64,000 bases of DNA from Zoroaster sp. YZ-2022. Taxonomy: Eukaryota; Echinodermata; Asteroidea; Forcipulatida; Zoroasteridae. Below are positions 1 through 10,771 of the stretch, piece by piece; position 1 is the first letter of the stretch, and each line of letters opens with the position of its first letter. Below the pieces are notes generated by a model. The model was not told where the DNA came from and did not search any database. It saw nothing but the letters and a program-made list of their open reading frames with translations. The DNA is taken from NCBI GenBank assembly GCA_029582265.1, contig CM055819.1, positions 31,969,164-32,033,163 of the forward strand, read 5' to 3'. The position numbers were made by a program, and so were the translations under genes.

Positions 1-350
1 GGAAGTGCTTTTTGCATTGAGTTGTTTGAACAGTGCTCAACCACAAATTGCAAGTGTATACCAACTTAATTGAATTAGAGGTCGTCAGTGTTTGAAGTCT
101 ATATTTTTTCATTTCTTTAAATCTATATTTACATACATGTACATTTACCCAACATTTCTCAGTGGATGAATTGAATTGAATTGATGGCCAATGGATATAA
201 GTTCTTATTTGTTTTTCCTCGGATCGACAACTGTCAACGCTCTATACACAATTTACAGCACTGGTCTCACAGTGACTGTTATTTTTTAAGGTTTGTGTAC
301 CCACCATTTGCAAATGACTGTTGCCAGGTTCATGTCAACTGTACTATACC

Positions 351-1345
351 GATTGGGATATACTTTTATCCTGATTGAAACCTTATTCTCCCGATGAGGA
401 TACCAACAGGCCCCAATCGGGGAAACCCTTGTGTGACAACGCCACCATCTGCCATATTATCCAGTTTGGGATATACTTTTATCCTGATTGAAACCTTATT
501 CTCCCGATGAGGATACCAACAGGCCCCAATCGGGAAACCCTTGTGTGACAACGCCACCATCTGCCATACTATCTAGATTGGGAGATTCTGTTATCCTGAT
601 TGAAACCCTATTCTCCCGATGGGGATACCAACAGGCCCCAATCGGGAAACCCTTGTGTGACAACGCCACCATCTGCCATATTATCCAGTTTGGGATATAC
701 TTTTATCCTGATTGAAACCTTATTCTCCCGATGGGGATACCAACAGGCCCCAATCGGGAAACCCTTGTGTGACAACGCCACCATCTGCCATATTATCCAG
801 TTTGGGATATACTTTTATCCTGATTGAAACCTTATTCTCCCGATGAGGATACCAACAGGCCCCAATCGGGAAACCCTTGTGTGACAACGCCACCATCTGC
901 CATACTATCCAGATTGGGATATACTTTTATCCTGATTGAAACCTTATTCTCCCGATGAGGATACCAACAGGCCCCAATCGGGAAACCCTTGTGTGACAAC
1001 GCCACCATCTGCCATACTATCCAGATTGGGATATACTTTTATCCTGATTGAAACCTTATTCTCCCAATGGGGATACCAATAGGCCCCAATCAAGAAACCC
1101 TTGTGTGACAACGCCACCATCTGCCATACTATCCCGATTGGGAGATACTGTTATCCTGATTGAAACCCTATTCTCCCAATGGGGATACCAAAAGGCCCCA
1201 ATCAAGAAACCCTTAGGTGACAACGCCACCATCTGCCATACTATCCAGATTGGGAGATTCTGTTATCCTGATTGAAACCCTATTCTCCCAATGGGGATAC
1301 CAACAGGCCCCAATCGGGAATCCCTTGTGTGACAACGACACCTAA
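351..1345. repeat. 112-bp minisatellite, about 9 units
   Basis: A head-to-tail array with a 112-bp period. Each unit contains TATCCTGATTGAAACC, an TTCTCCCGATG box and CCAATCGGGAAACCCTTG, so CCCGAT and ATCGGG form a short inverted pair inside the unit. The left units carry CCCGATGAGG and the right units CCCAATGGGG, a gradient expected from unequal exchange. The short open frames across it are artefacts of the repeat (112 is not a multiple of three). A related array lies in opposite orientation at 38.43-38.81 kb. Confidence 0.93.
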
Positions 1346-1971
1346 TGCTCTATTAGCATTCACTGGCAGATCATCAGAGGACCCAATTAGTCAATAATGA
1401 TTTTTGCTTTGCAGAAGATTTGTCTTTTCTATCTGAAATGCCACATATTTGTGTTGTAATATCACATTATGCCAATTCTTGTTGACAAAACTATTCCTTA
1501 CAGGTAGAGTGCGCCAAAAATAAAGGTTTATTGTTTGAAATGAAACTCATGTATATCTTCACATGACTTCTTGATTTGCAGATGTTAATAGTGACCCGTT
1601 TCTCCTCCGCATCACACTGATGTCTGACAACCCTGATTTAATAAAATCGTAATGCTTTCTATGACAATTAAGATGGAAATACAACGTCCTTCATTCATCT
1701 AATTTCTATTGTGAATTTCAAGAAGCATCAGTTCCAAGGATACTATTGTGTTATTTTTATAAAGGAAATAACTCAGGAATGTGAGGTCTCTATAATAGTT
1801 TCAATAGATAATTCGTTTAAGGTCCATGGTTCTACATGTAGTTTACAAACACATGCACAGATAATCCTTAAAGCCATTTAACACTGTTGGTAATCTCATA
1901 AACAAAAAATTATCACAGTTTTACGCAACACTTTGCTTGGTGTAAAGTCGATGATGCGAGATGGTATCATA
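1346..1971. other. No gene seen
   Basis: AT-rich sequence with many stops in all frames. The stretch from about 1870 to 1971 looks like a worn dispersed repeat, but its edges cannot be set. No RNA gene or convincing splice signal was seen. Confidence 0.5.
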
Positions 1972-3654
1972 GGCCGCGTTCACACTTGATCCGGCAAGGG
2001 CGATCAAAGGAGGATCAGATCCTGCAAGGGCGATCAAAGGGCGATCAACAGCTAGTGTGAACGCAAGAGCGATCAGGATCTGATCCTCCTTTTTGATCCC
2101 CCTTTATTGCGGGATCAAAGGAGGATCTGATCCTGCAAGGTGGATCAAAAGCGTGAGTGTGAACGCATACGCAGGATCAGACCCGCAATTTGACCCACCG
2201 ACTTCGGTCTAATCAAACAGACTGGAGCGCGAGTTGAAAAAAATAAACCGCGAAAGTTTGTAAACAACCAGTGTTGGTTATGCAATGAGAGCGTCCCTTA
2301 TTACACTGGTTCCAACACGTAACACAGCATTTCTGTGCACAAAAGAACATTACGATTTGAATGGTACTTGGCATTTGCATCCCTGTTCTGCATGCAACAA
2401 CCGTGCGTGACGAACCACATGCTTCACCATTTCTACCTCTATGCATCGACCAGTTTCCTTCTCATCAGGCTTTCGTGTTTTTTTATCATAATACCACGGT
2501 TTTCATTAGTATTTGAAAATCATTTTGTATATCCATATTTTGTATTTTCTTGTCGCAGTATTATAGTACACTTAAGGTTTAGTGTTGTTGGTGGTTGTTT
2601 ACGTTATTTCTTATGCGACATGGCGAAGCTGCTGCTGTTGTTGCGGGTCGAATGTGGTCGGAGGGGGAGCTGGCATGTTTTTTGGCGGCAACAAATGGCA
2701 GACGAAAACAAGTCATTTAACGACACGATGAAGTCGTTCATGACCGCTATGACTGGTGTTTTCAATAGATCCTCCGATCAGCATTCACCTAGACCTGCCC
2801 CCCCACCACCTCCGCGATTCTCCAATGGCATTGGACCCAGCCACACAGATAGGTATTATAGTGCTGGCTCCTACCAAGCTGCCGTCCACCCCCCATCTGA
2901 CGTCTACTCCCATGGTGCTAACTTTGGCTATTGTGCTAGCACCCCCCACAATGCTAGCTCTCCCCATGCACCCCATGCAGGTGCCCCTTCAGGAGCAATC
3001 CGGTACCAGCCTACCAGTCAGGGAAGTACAAGCCGCAGTGATGTTACAACATACACATCATTGTAACTGCTTCCCTGACCTGATTTTTTGCACCAATCAG
3101 TTTTGAGTTATTGCACTATTTAAAGTTTAGTAAATTGTCTTATGCCTCTTATTTTTCTTTTGTAATGTAATACATTTAATAACTTAATTATCGTGCTGTA
3201 AAATCAAAGTTTGCCACATGTTCTTTTAAATCTTGAGTTTCATATTCTACCACGATGTCGGCGGTAAAATTGTGCCAGAATTAATGGCAACAACACCGCA
3301 AATAAACGAAACTGATCATCCATTAAAAAACTGTAATTTAATGAGGAAAAAATCAAACGTAAACGGTGAAAGTGAGTCGGTCGAACTGTGTCTGTAAAAT
3401 TAGCGAACGAAGCATAAGCTAAGATGGCGGCATGCATCACCCGGCGCGTGTGCCTGCGTGTGCGCACAATCAATGACCTTGCTCAGTTGACCTGTCACAC
3501 GAGCAGTGTGGAACTTCCGTTGAACCGACGGTCGGGCTAGGGGGATCAATGCACGATCAGACTCAAGTGTGAACGCGTCCGCGATCAGTTTATCGCCCTT
3601 GCAGGATCTGATCCTCCGTTGATCGCCCTTGCCGGATCTAGTGTGAACGCGGTC
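1972..3654. mobile_element. 1.7-kb DNA transposon with GATC-rich inverted ends
   Basis: The left end starts GGCCGCGTTCACACTTGATC and the right end reads GATCTAGTGTGAACGCGGTC, so they are inverted repeats. The match continues inward for about 60 bp through CAAGGGCGATCAA and GAGGATCAGATCCTG words. The word GTGTGAACGC recurs inside both subterminal regions (near 2054, 2157 and 3567). GATC occurs about 15 times in the left 230 bp and about 7 times in the right 115 bp. No clear target duplication was found, so the superfamily is open; Harbinger-like or an IS4EU/ISL2EU-like group are options. The interior has one open frame but no recognised transposase, so it is probably non-autonomous. Confidence 0.75.
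2620..3066 (+). pseudogene. Unrecognised ORF in the 1.7-kb element
   Basis: An open frame inside the transposon. The in-frame ATG at 2620 is preferred over the one at 2335, because the upstream 95 residues are hydrophobic and low in coding character. The product would be about 148 residues: a short helix-prone part (DENKSFNDTMKSFMTAM), then a Pro-rich stretch with PAPPPPPRF, then a Ser/Thr/Pro/His-rich tail ending in TTYTSL. Several transposons encode a helper protein with a low-complexity tail, but no SANT/Myb or nuclease motif is visible here. It may be a remnant of such an accessory gene or a chance frame. Confidence 0.3.
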
Positions 3655-4861
3655 AAACATCCCTTGACATATTACTGTCTTGGGTGCTGCTGTGTTAGTC
3701 AAAATTTCAGGAATAATTTCCAAAGTGAATATCCTGTCACCTGAAGACAGAAATTCCACGTCGGAATGAATACAAACAATCAGACTGCATTTTCAAAATG
3801 CAACACAATAAAATAAGCTGAAATGTATGATTTAGTATATATAATAATACATACTGTATATCTTGATTCTTATAAAGTATGGATGCATTTACAGACATTG
3901 TACCAAAAGTGTATACTTGCTTTAAATAGCTTGTACTGTATACATCTAGACGAGTAGATGGTGATAAACTGCAAAAAGATTGAAGATGTACTGAGTGCTA
4001 CCATTAGACCCTTTCCATAAGGTCATCCCTGAGCCACAAAGGGGCACGTACACCAAGATAAAAAACACATGCTTTTCATGATATACTTATGGAATCTTGA
4101 ATTGGTACCTTCTGTGCGGCCATGTTGACAGGATCACTTCCCCCTGAAGATTTGACGTAGTGTATCCAGTAAAATCAGAAGAAAAAGGAACTAAACAGAA
4201 CTGACTTGTATTTTCCCCCGGACAGGCTTCAGCATGTACATGTACATGTAGGTGTGTCTAGCTGGCTTTCCTGATCATATTTGAGTAGATATCAGCTTGG
4301 AAGTGGAAACTTAAGCAATATTCCGGGAGGTGCAAGGCAGCCATGGGGAACGACACACAACGTACAGGGGATAGGGTGGTCTATTAAATGAAGGCGACAG
4401 ACTTGCATATCACTCCCGTGCATGGTGTGACATCCGTCGCGGGCTGGTGATGTTGCATGGCATGCGTTCAGCCCCGCAAACTACCTTATGGCTTATTAAT
4501 CACTCAGTTTTGTCACTTTAATGAGATACAAGGTAGGATGAGACAAAGGATTACTACTCCGAGTAGTATCACTCTTCATCTGGTCAAGTTTCGGTTTTTA
4601 GAAATACTATACTCCAGCAAATGACATTTCAGGGGCTAATTATATCATAATGGAAAGTTATACTCGCTGCAATTTTACCTTTGTACATGTATGTATATCG
4701 ATAGAAATGGTTTCTTCCAAAGACCAAACCACTACTAAATGGCCCACAACCAAAATCGATTCTTGTTAATATGATGACATACTGTACGTATATATATTAT
4801 ATAAGTTCAATTGATATAGGTTGGTGAAATTCTTGCATCGGGTGATAAACAATTGATTTCA
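3655..4861. other. No gene seen; diverged dispersed repeat
   Basis: No open frame of note. The segment at about 3757-3940 (ATGAATACAAACAATC, then ATCTTGATTC and AAGTATGGATGCATTTA) matches about 45603-45790 in the same order, so both are copies of an unnamed, diverged repeat. The stretch 4010-4540 is complex and looks single-copy in this window. Confidence 0.5.
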
Positions 4862-5155
4862 TTTTGCCCTACACAGACGTGTGCATAGCGCTGCATACTC
4901 AGTGCTTTCCGAGTGTCTGTGAAAAAAACTTCACAGGCGACTCGGGCGGGATATATATATCGCGGAACCCGCTGCTATGAAGGATTCTAGCCGGCCAATC
5001 GTCATCGGGCATGGTCGAGAGGTTAAGACATCTGCACTAGTAAGCAGGAGGTTGTGGGTTTGAATCCTGCCCAAGTCGCCTGTGAATTTTTTTTTTCACA
5101 GACACTCGGAAAGCACCGAACATGCAGTGCTATACACACATCGGTGTAGGGCAAA
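4862..5155 (+). mobile_element. tRNA-derived SINE within a foldback
   Basis: The centre holds tRNA-like Pol III promoter parts: an A-box-like GGTCGAGAGGTTAAG near 5013 and a B-box-like GGGTTTGAATCC near 5057, as in Ser/Leu tRNAs. The anticodon arm is degenerate, so it is not a tRNA gene. The roughly 85 bp on each side are inverted repeats (left TTTTGCCCTACAC with GAGTGTCTGTGA, right TCACAGACACTC with GTGTAGGGCAAAA). A second copy at about 44.74-44.95 kb has the tRNA part and only one arm. The left arm here may therefore be a later inverted duplication of the 3' part. Confidence 0.7.
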
Positions 5156-5366
5156 ATTAAATCAATTTCAATTGATATTTATTTAATTACCCTACTATTG
5201 GCTAGCCAGTATACTGTCAGTATAGGTGCCAGTATATTTTACCATGATATTTTCACCCTAAATAATTATTCGAGGACATAATGTGAACTTGACAAAATAC
5301 CACCCCCCCCCAAAAAAAATAAATAAAAATTGTTGCTTTATTATATGAATAAGATTTATAATATTT

Positions 5367-5472
5367 ATCTCAACTAACGTGAAGCTGAGGTACAGGTTCT
5401 GAAAAGAACCGTATCGTACAACTCGTATCTCAACCTTCAGAACCTGTACCTCAGCTTCACGTTAGTTGAGAT
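5367..5472. repeat. Perfect 37-bp inverted repeat, 32-nt loop
   Basis: Arms 5367-5403 and 5436-5472 are exact reverse complements, from ATCTCAACTAACGTGAAGC to its mirror ending TTAGTTGAGAT. The right arm continues into AAACACATGGTGTTACCGC. The outer part of the right arm plus that continuation recurs at about 25970-26018 without the other arm. This is probably a short mobile or processed repeat that was duplicated in inverted form here. Confidence 0.9.
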
Positions 5473-5662
5473 AAACACATGGTGTTACCGCAAACCGAAA
5501 CGATATCGATATTCCACCATGCAAAGCCTCAAAACTTATTTATAATATTGTTTTACAAAACAAAAAACTCTTCGTGTTCACCAGCAAGAAATGTGAAGTC
5601 AAGCTTCCCTGGCCGGCAGCTGCTGGGCAGCTGCTGGCCCGGATGGCTGGCGTCATGACCGT

Positions 5663-6005
5663 ACAATAAATAATAGTGTATTTTTATATAGCGCCAACTC
5701 CATCATGATGTGATGCTCAAGGTGCTTGATGTTATTATTATCCCTGTCATCAGACTACTTTAAATCATTCTTGGGAAGTATACAGCCCAAGCAGCTCCAG
5801 AGTACACATCAAACACAATAACAATATCTGTCATCACTGGTCCTCAATTATACTCCTGGGTGAAGAGAAGCAATTCGTGGTTAATTGCCTTATAAAAAGA
5901 CACAAGTGCCGCAAGTGGCATGGCTAGGATTCGAACCCACATTCTGAAGACTCGGCCACCAGAACTCGAGTCCGGTGTGCTTGACCGATCAGCCACAACG
6001 ACATT
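5663..6005 (-). mobile_element. tRNA-derived SINE with LINE-type tail
   Basis: Read on the minus strand, the 5' end has a tRNA-like head (GTGGCTGATCGGTCAAGC as A box, GGGTTCGAATCC as B box). A body follows with GAATTGCTTCTCTTCACCC and a GCTGTATACTTCCC box. The tail has CACCTTGAGCATC, TTGGCGCTATATAA and an ATTATTTATT end. Head, body and tail line up with the SINE at 63.46-63.80 kb in the same order. The tail resembles the LINE 3' ends at 52.1 and 59.1 kb. Confidence 0.8.
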
Positions 6006-6128
6006 TCAAACTTATCTCAAACAAGGGGGTTGAAAGATCAAAAATCACAGTTTGAATCTTGGTTAAAATGTGTTTGAATGCATTTTCCCCAATGAAATAA
6101 AATAAACAGTAATCATGACGCACGCTAT

Positions 6129-6521
6129 GGGTCATTCCACCAGGTTGGGGCAAGCTTTGTGACATGGTGTCCTTGTTACGTAGGTAGATGTACCATTCAT
6201 TATCCTTATTATGAGTGTACATTCATGGGTCATTCCACCAGGTTGGGGCAAGCTTTGTGACATGGTGTCCTTGTTACGTAGGTAGATGTACCATTCATTA
6301 TCCTTATTATGAGTGCACATTCTTGGGTCATTCCACCAGGTTGGGGCAAGCTTTGTGACATGGTGTCCTTGTTACATAAGTAGATGTACCATTCATTATC
6401 CTTATTATGAGCGCACATTCTTGGGTCATTCCACCAGGTTGGGGGCAAGCTTTGTGACATGGTGTCCTTGTTACGTAGGTAGATGTACCATTCATTATCC
6501 TTATTATGAGTGCACATTCTC
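6129..6521. repeat. 98-bp tandem repeat, 4 units
   Basis: Units start at 6129, 6227, 6325 and 6423 with GGGTCATTCCACCAGGTTGG and are nearly identical. Unit 4 has one extra G. A diverged inverted copy lies at about 6603-6690 (GTACATTTACCTAC through CCTGCTGGAATGGCCC). The short ORFs on both strands reflect the repeat and are not genes. Confidence 0.92.
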
Positions 6522-6602
6522 AGTTGTTCTTCAAATTAGAATGAAATTAATCTCTGTGCCTTGAATTAGGAAGTTACAATAATGTTAATTAGGAGTCATA
6601 AT

Positions 6603-6690
6603 AAATGATAATAAATGGTACATTTACCTACATTGTACTTAACAAAGGACACCTATCACAGCTTGACCCAACCTGCTGGAATGGCCCCTA
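6603..6690. repeat. Inverted relic of the 98-bp unit
   Basis: The reverse complement reads GGGCCATTCCAGCAGGTTGG and then GTCAAGCTGTGATAGGTGTCC, matching the 98-bp unit with about 15-20 percent difference. The locus may have been a two-ended inverted-repeat element before the left side was amplified. Confidence 0.7.
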
Positions 6691-6745
6691 TACAAACTGT
6701 ACATTATGTTGATATTTCCATCCACAAAGTAATCTTACTTGAACA

Positions 6746-7132
6746 TTAGGCCAAAATAAAAATGTCTCCGGTTTGTGGTCTCTGTGTGTGTCACCTCAGA
6801 TCCATGCATTGGCATTTTTAATTTTTAATTTTTTGTTTGTTTGTTTGTTTGCTATGAAACAATGTCCAATTGCAGCCAAAATTGCTGGCTTGATTGGAAT
6901 TCTGCCGTGCTGTGTTTTAAACAACTTTTTCATGTACATGTACGGGTATGAATGTTTGCCTGATTTGTGAGACCTCTCTAACCAACAAACTCTGTGCATG
7001 AGAAATGTGGTCCCTGCGTGTACATGTATCTGTTGGCAAAAAAAACAACAACAAACAAACAAACAAACAACGTCACCGCACTGATTTTGAAGCCGACCTA
7101 TGACCAGAAACCGGAGACTTTTTGGGGCCTTA
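6746..7132 (+). mobile_element. MITE of the GTCTCCGGTTT family, copy 1
   Basis: Termini are inverted: left TTAGGCCAAAA with GTCTCCGGTTTGTGGTC, right GACCAGAAACCGGAGAC with TTTTGGGGCCTTA. The interior has AATTGCAGCCAAAATTGCTGG and GTATGAATGTTTGCCTGATT. Four further copies lie at 12.26, 49.0, 51.8 and 56.74 kb. Frames across it are non-coding; one gives the peptide SLRFLVIGRLQN, which is simply the translated terminus. Confidence 0.85.
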
Positions 7133-7137
7133 CCCAT

Positions 7138-7533
7138 GTACACCATGAATGCTTTGTTTGATAACAGCGTCTTCAAAGTTCAATCACAAATGGTATTCTC
7201 AATACCTTTCTTAGGATGCCGTTTATTTGTATGCATGGGTTGCTTTACTGAGTGGACACTACCACATCCATCATGTTGGCGAAGGCTCACACGTTCTCAG
7301 ACAAGGAGAAAATTACAAAGACAAACTGCTGTGCCCAGTACACCATGAATGCTTTGTTTGATAACAGCGTCTTCAATCACAAATGCTATTCTCAATACCT
7401 TTCTTAGGATGCCGTTTATTTGTATGCATGGGTTGCTTTACTGAGTGGACACTAACCACATCCATCATGTTGGCGAAGGCTCACACGTTCTCAGACAAGG
7501 AGAAAATTACAAAGACAAACTGCTGTGCCCAGT
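7138..7533. repeat. Recent 200-bp tandem duplication
   Basis: Copies start at 7138 and 7338 with GTACACCATGAATGCTTTG and run to GCTGTGCCCAGT. They differ by one 8-nt indel, one added A and single changes, so the duplication is young. It follows directly after the MITE at 6746-7132. No function is recognised. Confidence 0.9.
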
Positions 7534-8106
7534 TGCATATTGCATTAATGGCAAAGGGTGTGTTTCATTCGAAAACAACTGATTAACAAATATTTAAAAA
7601 AACTTGCATGATATTTCACAAACTGGCATGATATTTCACACGCTTTAAAATAACAAAATCTTTCAGAAGTGGACTTTCCCCTTAAAAATATAAAATGTAA
7701 TATATTGAACGAGGCCCTGAAATACATCCGGTGTATTTCACGGCATAAACAAAACAAAATGCAAAAAAAAATCTCAGAATTTAGTGGAGTGAAGCCCTTT
7801 GGGAATCACATACATCAATAAAAAATGCTGCTATTACCTAGCTCAGATGTACCACTACATAAAGCCTACTGTTATGTTAACGACTTCTACATACACAGAC
7901 TCCTTGACTCATTTTTTGTGACACGCCATTTACCACGGCCTTAATTTGCATGATTATTAGCAAACCACCTGGGGTATAAATCAGTGAGAAAAACCGACAG
8001 GGCAATATCGACGCTTTCTTGTTTTCCTGTCTTCTGGCTCAGCATACTAGCATGTTTAGCTAGTATACTAATGAGAATAGTTAATTATTTGTGATACCGC
8101 AGAAGG
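7534..8106. other. No gene seen
   Basis: AT-rich, stops in all frames, no repeat partner noticed in this window. Confidence 0.45.
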
Positions 8107-8165
8107 TTCATTTAGGTTCAAGGTTCATTTATTTCCAGTAAAACAAATAATTTCAGAATACATTC
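8107..8165 (-). mobile_element. LINE 3'-end fragment
   Basis: On the minus strand this ends GGAAATAAATGAACC followed by imperfect AACCT-type tail repeats. This is the style of CR1/L2-type LINE ends, in which an AATAAA-like word precedes a short direct repeat. No coding part remains. Confidence 0.4.
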
Positions 8166-8218
8166 AAGATACATATTTATTAGAGGAGCATTACTTTGGA
8201 GGGATCCATTAACCCTCC

Positions 8219-8524
8219 TACTATTGCTGCACTTTAATGGGAAGTTGCTATAGAGGTCAAAACCAGTCAACTGCCTGTTTTGACTGTTGACACAAGTGTG
8301 CACACAGGGGCATTTTTGACTGGTTTTTACTGTCATTATGACCACCCTGAACAATACCAGACAATGCTTTTACTAGTCAAAAACAGTTGACTCATTTTGA
8401 CCTGTAAATGTACTTACTACACGTAAGGTTTGACAGTGTTTGACTTTTAAGTGCACTAGATATACCTTGGCAAGTATATGAACATTTTGACTGATTTTGA
8501 CCCTTGCAGTAGTAGGAGGGTTGA
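8219..8524. mobile_element. TTAA MITE, CCCTCCTACT family A
   Basis: It runs from TTAACCCTCCTACTATTGC to GCAGTAGTAGGAGGGTTGA. The right target is TTGA, one change from TTAA. The interior repeats the word TTTTGACTG/CAGTCAAAA many times in both orientations (for example TCAACTGCCTGTTTTGACTG, CAAAAACAGTTGACTC, TTTGACAGTGTTTGAC). Other copies are at 26.7-27.5, 50.45-50.90 and 62.15-62.47 kb. A TTAA target plus CCCT ends fits piggyBac-type mobilisation; no transposase is present. Confidence 0.88.
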
Positions 8525-9552
8525 AGCAAAGCTTGTAAGCGTGGGCCCCTAGTGCAAGCATGTGTCTTGAGCTGTTTTAAGTACAAGAGGGTCAGGTCAA
8601 ATAGCAACTCACAAAGAAAAAAACACTGTGGTAAAAAGCCCAAGGCAGCATTTTAGAGTTACATATTTTATGAGAACAGATGTGAATCAAACGGCTGAAT
8701 GGGTACAACAATGAATTATCGGCTGAATATTAAAAATAAGCAGTTCCACTATTTAATGAGATTCTTTGTACTGTCCTAATTTCCTGATGTTCTCGGCGTT
8801 CGCATAAATCTATAACCTACAGCTGTAGTTTGCAGACAGCATTGTACGACACGTATCATGAAAACGGTTCAGTCCCGTTCCCCATGTGGAGAAGAGCTAC
8901 CATGTCTACCAACACACACATATTACGTTTGATATCTGGTATTTGTTTCAGCTGCTGTCTTTGGAAATGTGCAAAGCTAACTTGTTATCCTTCCAAAATG
9001 TGAATAACCTGGGGCTGGGAGGGAAAATGGTCTGGCCCCTTTTTGTGTACTGAGAATCCGTGCTGTAGTTGCACATGCATACAGGGAATCAGACAAAGAT
9101 GGCTACACAGCATGATTCACCCTAACTGAGCTATACCCAACCAAATTCAACAAATTCTGCTGGGTCTTGTTGAAGTGAGCAGAGAACAAAAGATCCTTTT
9201 GTTCTTGCTGATGGATCTTGTTGCACTCGGCAGGCTTCGCACTTGGATAACTGTTAGATGTTGTTGCATTGAGCAGGGTGTCTAGCCAGCCAGTTATTGA
9301 CTGGGGTTAGAGATATAAGGTCTATTAATGATGCAGTCAACAAGAACAATGCAAATGTCAGCTTATTGCACACTACCATTTCAAATTTGCATATTTTGCA
9401 GTCTGCAGCTGTTTCTTTTAACCTACATGTACATACAGAAATCACACAGCAACGATGCAGAAAAAATGAGGACATTTTATGCGTGTAGATTTTAAAACCA
9501 AGATGTGACTGAGAAACCCAGAGTTTGGAAAACAAGATTTTTCGAGATGTGC
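8525..9552. other. No gene; one dispersed repeat
   Basis: About 8997-9106 (GAAAATGGTCTGGCCCC, then CTGAGAATC, GCATGCA-like, ACAGGGAATC and GACAAAGATGG) matches 40155-40250 in order. It is an unnamed repeat present twice here. The remainder shows no coding or RNA signature. Confidence 0.5.
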
Positions 9553-9945
9553 GTAGATAGTAGGGGTGTGCATTTTCGGATATTTTTGGAACCGGATACC
9601 CTAAATCAGGAAACTTCGGATACCCGGATAACCGTTTTCATTTTTGTTGGTGTACAAATACATGTACTGTAAATGGTAACAAATTGACTTTTACAATACA
9701 GAGGATACCATACTTAATTCAATCTTTTCTTTATTGGAGTGCAATCTCTTGAATTTAAAGATAATTGTCTGTAAAAGTGTAAACATTACATTGTTCAAGA
9801 GTCACATATTCGCACCGCTCAAATGTTAAGTCCGAATTTTAAAAAGTCGTTTACGGGTAATTGGAACCGAAAAATGGAACTGGGTAATGACCGTTTCGGT
9901 CGGGTATCCGGATACCCGGATATCCGGCACAGCCCTAGTAGATAG
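9553..9945. mobile_element. hAT-like MITE with exact 8-bp target duplication
   Basis: Element 9561-9937 begins TAGGGGTGTGCATTTTCGG and ends CCGGCACAGCCCTA. It is flanked on both sides by GTAGATAG (9553-9560 and 9938-9945). Subterminal CGGATACCCGGATA words occur at both ends. An 8-bp duplication with AGGGNTGTGC ends is typical of hAT elements. A second copy lies at 21.99-22.37 kb. It has no transposase. Confidence 0.92.
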
Positions 9946-10016
9946 CGGTAAACCCTGTATGATATTCACAATGCAAAGATTACTTTGGATATAATAGTTT
10001 ACAATGTACTGATTAT

Positions 10017-10170
10017 TAGGTGTTCGAGCTACGGCGCGAACACCTCTTGATATTGTTCGTTTTTTTTTTGCATCTGTTATTTGGCAGCCATTCCTGAGAA
10101 TCGATTCCTTTTGAGAGTTGTAACTCTTTAGGACTGTTCCTTTCTTTATCCAACCGGGTCTGTGGCCCAA
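10017..10170. repeat. Possible truncated dispersed repeat
   Basis: Begins TTAGGTGTTCGAGCTACGGC and is followed by GCGAACACCTC, so AGGTGTTCG and CGAACACCT form a short stem. A T-run follows. The stem with a GC-rich loop stands out from its AT-rich surroundings. I assign no family. Confidence 0.3.
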
Positions 10171-10328
10171 CCATGGACCTTTAAAACTTCCTACAAAACA
10201 CTTTACATGTGAATGCAAAAGTGAAGGAAAATTCAACACTCAACAAGGGTGAAAGAGGTAGATTTCTTTGTCAACATCCCTGTAATTCACTTCGCTTTTC
10301 AAGTAAGAACGTGATGGTCAAATCATAC

Positions 10329-10771
10329 GGCCCTTTCACACTATGGAAAATTTCTTTTTTGGACACAGGTTTGATCTGTGCATTCTTGGCTTACCTTTAC
10401 ACACAACAACATTTCAACACTGCGTTGATCCTGGTAGAGTACTCGATCCGTGTCAAAAACAACTCACTGCAACACGCGACTCAAAAGCAGTGGTGTGAAC
10501 ACGCTTGGGTTACGCTTTCGACCTGCATGCGCAGTGCACGCAGCTAGCTAGCAATGGGACTTTTCCCGATATACACGACCCGTGTATTGTGTGCAGTTTG
10601 AAATGATTGCTGATTGCAGATTACAAAGATCAAAAACTACACATGTAGCCCAAAATCTGCTTTGCATGTGAACGCTGTGCGGGATTGAACCGTGTAGAAA
10701 ATGTTCGGAGTCGCTACAGATTGGACCCGTGTAGATTTTGACACATAAATCAAAAGGTAGATAGAGTGAAA
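10329..10771. mobile_element. Possible DNA transposon remnant
   Basis: The left end GGCCCTTTCACACTATGG and the right end GATAGAGTGAAAAGGC are imperfect inverted repeats. The interior has several words of the form GACACAGG, GATCCGTGTC, ACCCGTGTAG and GAACCGTGTAG on both strands, like subterminal transposase-binding repeats. No target duplication is clear. Confidence 0.4.

Noticed and set aside
2335..2619. N-terminal part of the 243-codon frame in the 1.7-kb element
   Set aside because: Hydrophobic, T-rich and repeat-free, but without coding character; it probably overlaps transposon end sequence and possible intron.
5005..5080. Functional Ser/Leu tRNA gene
   Set aside because: Eight-base anticodon loop, no acceptor pairing, and it is part of a repeated element.
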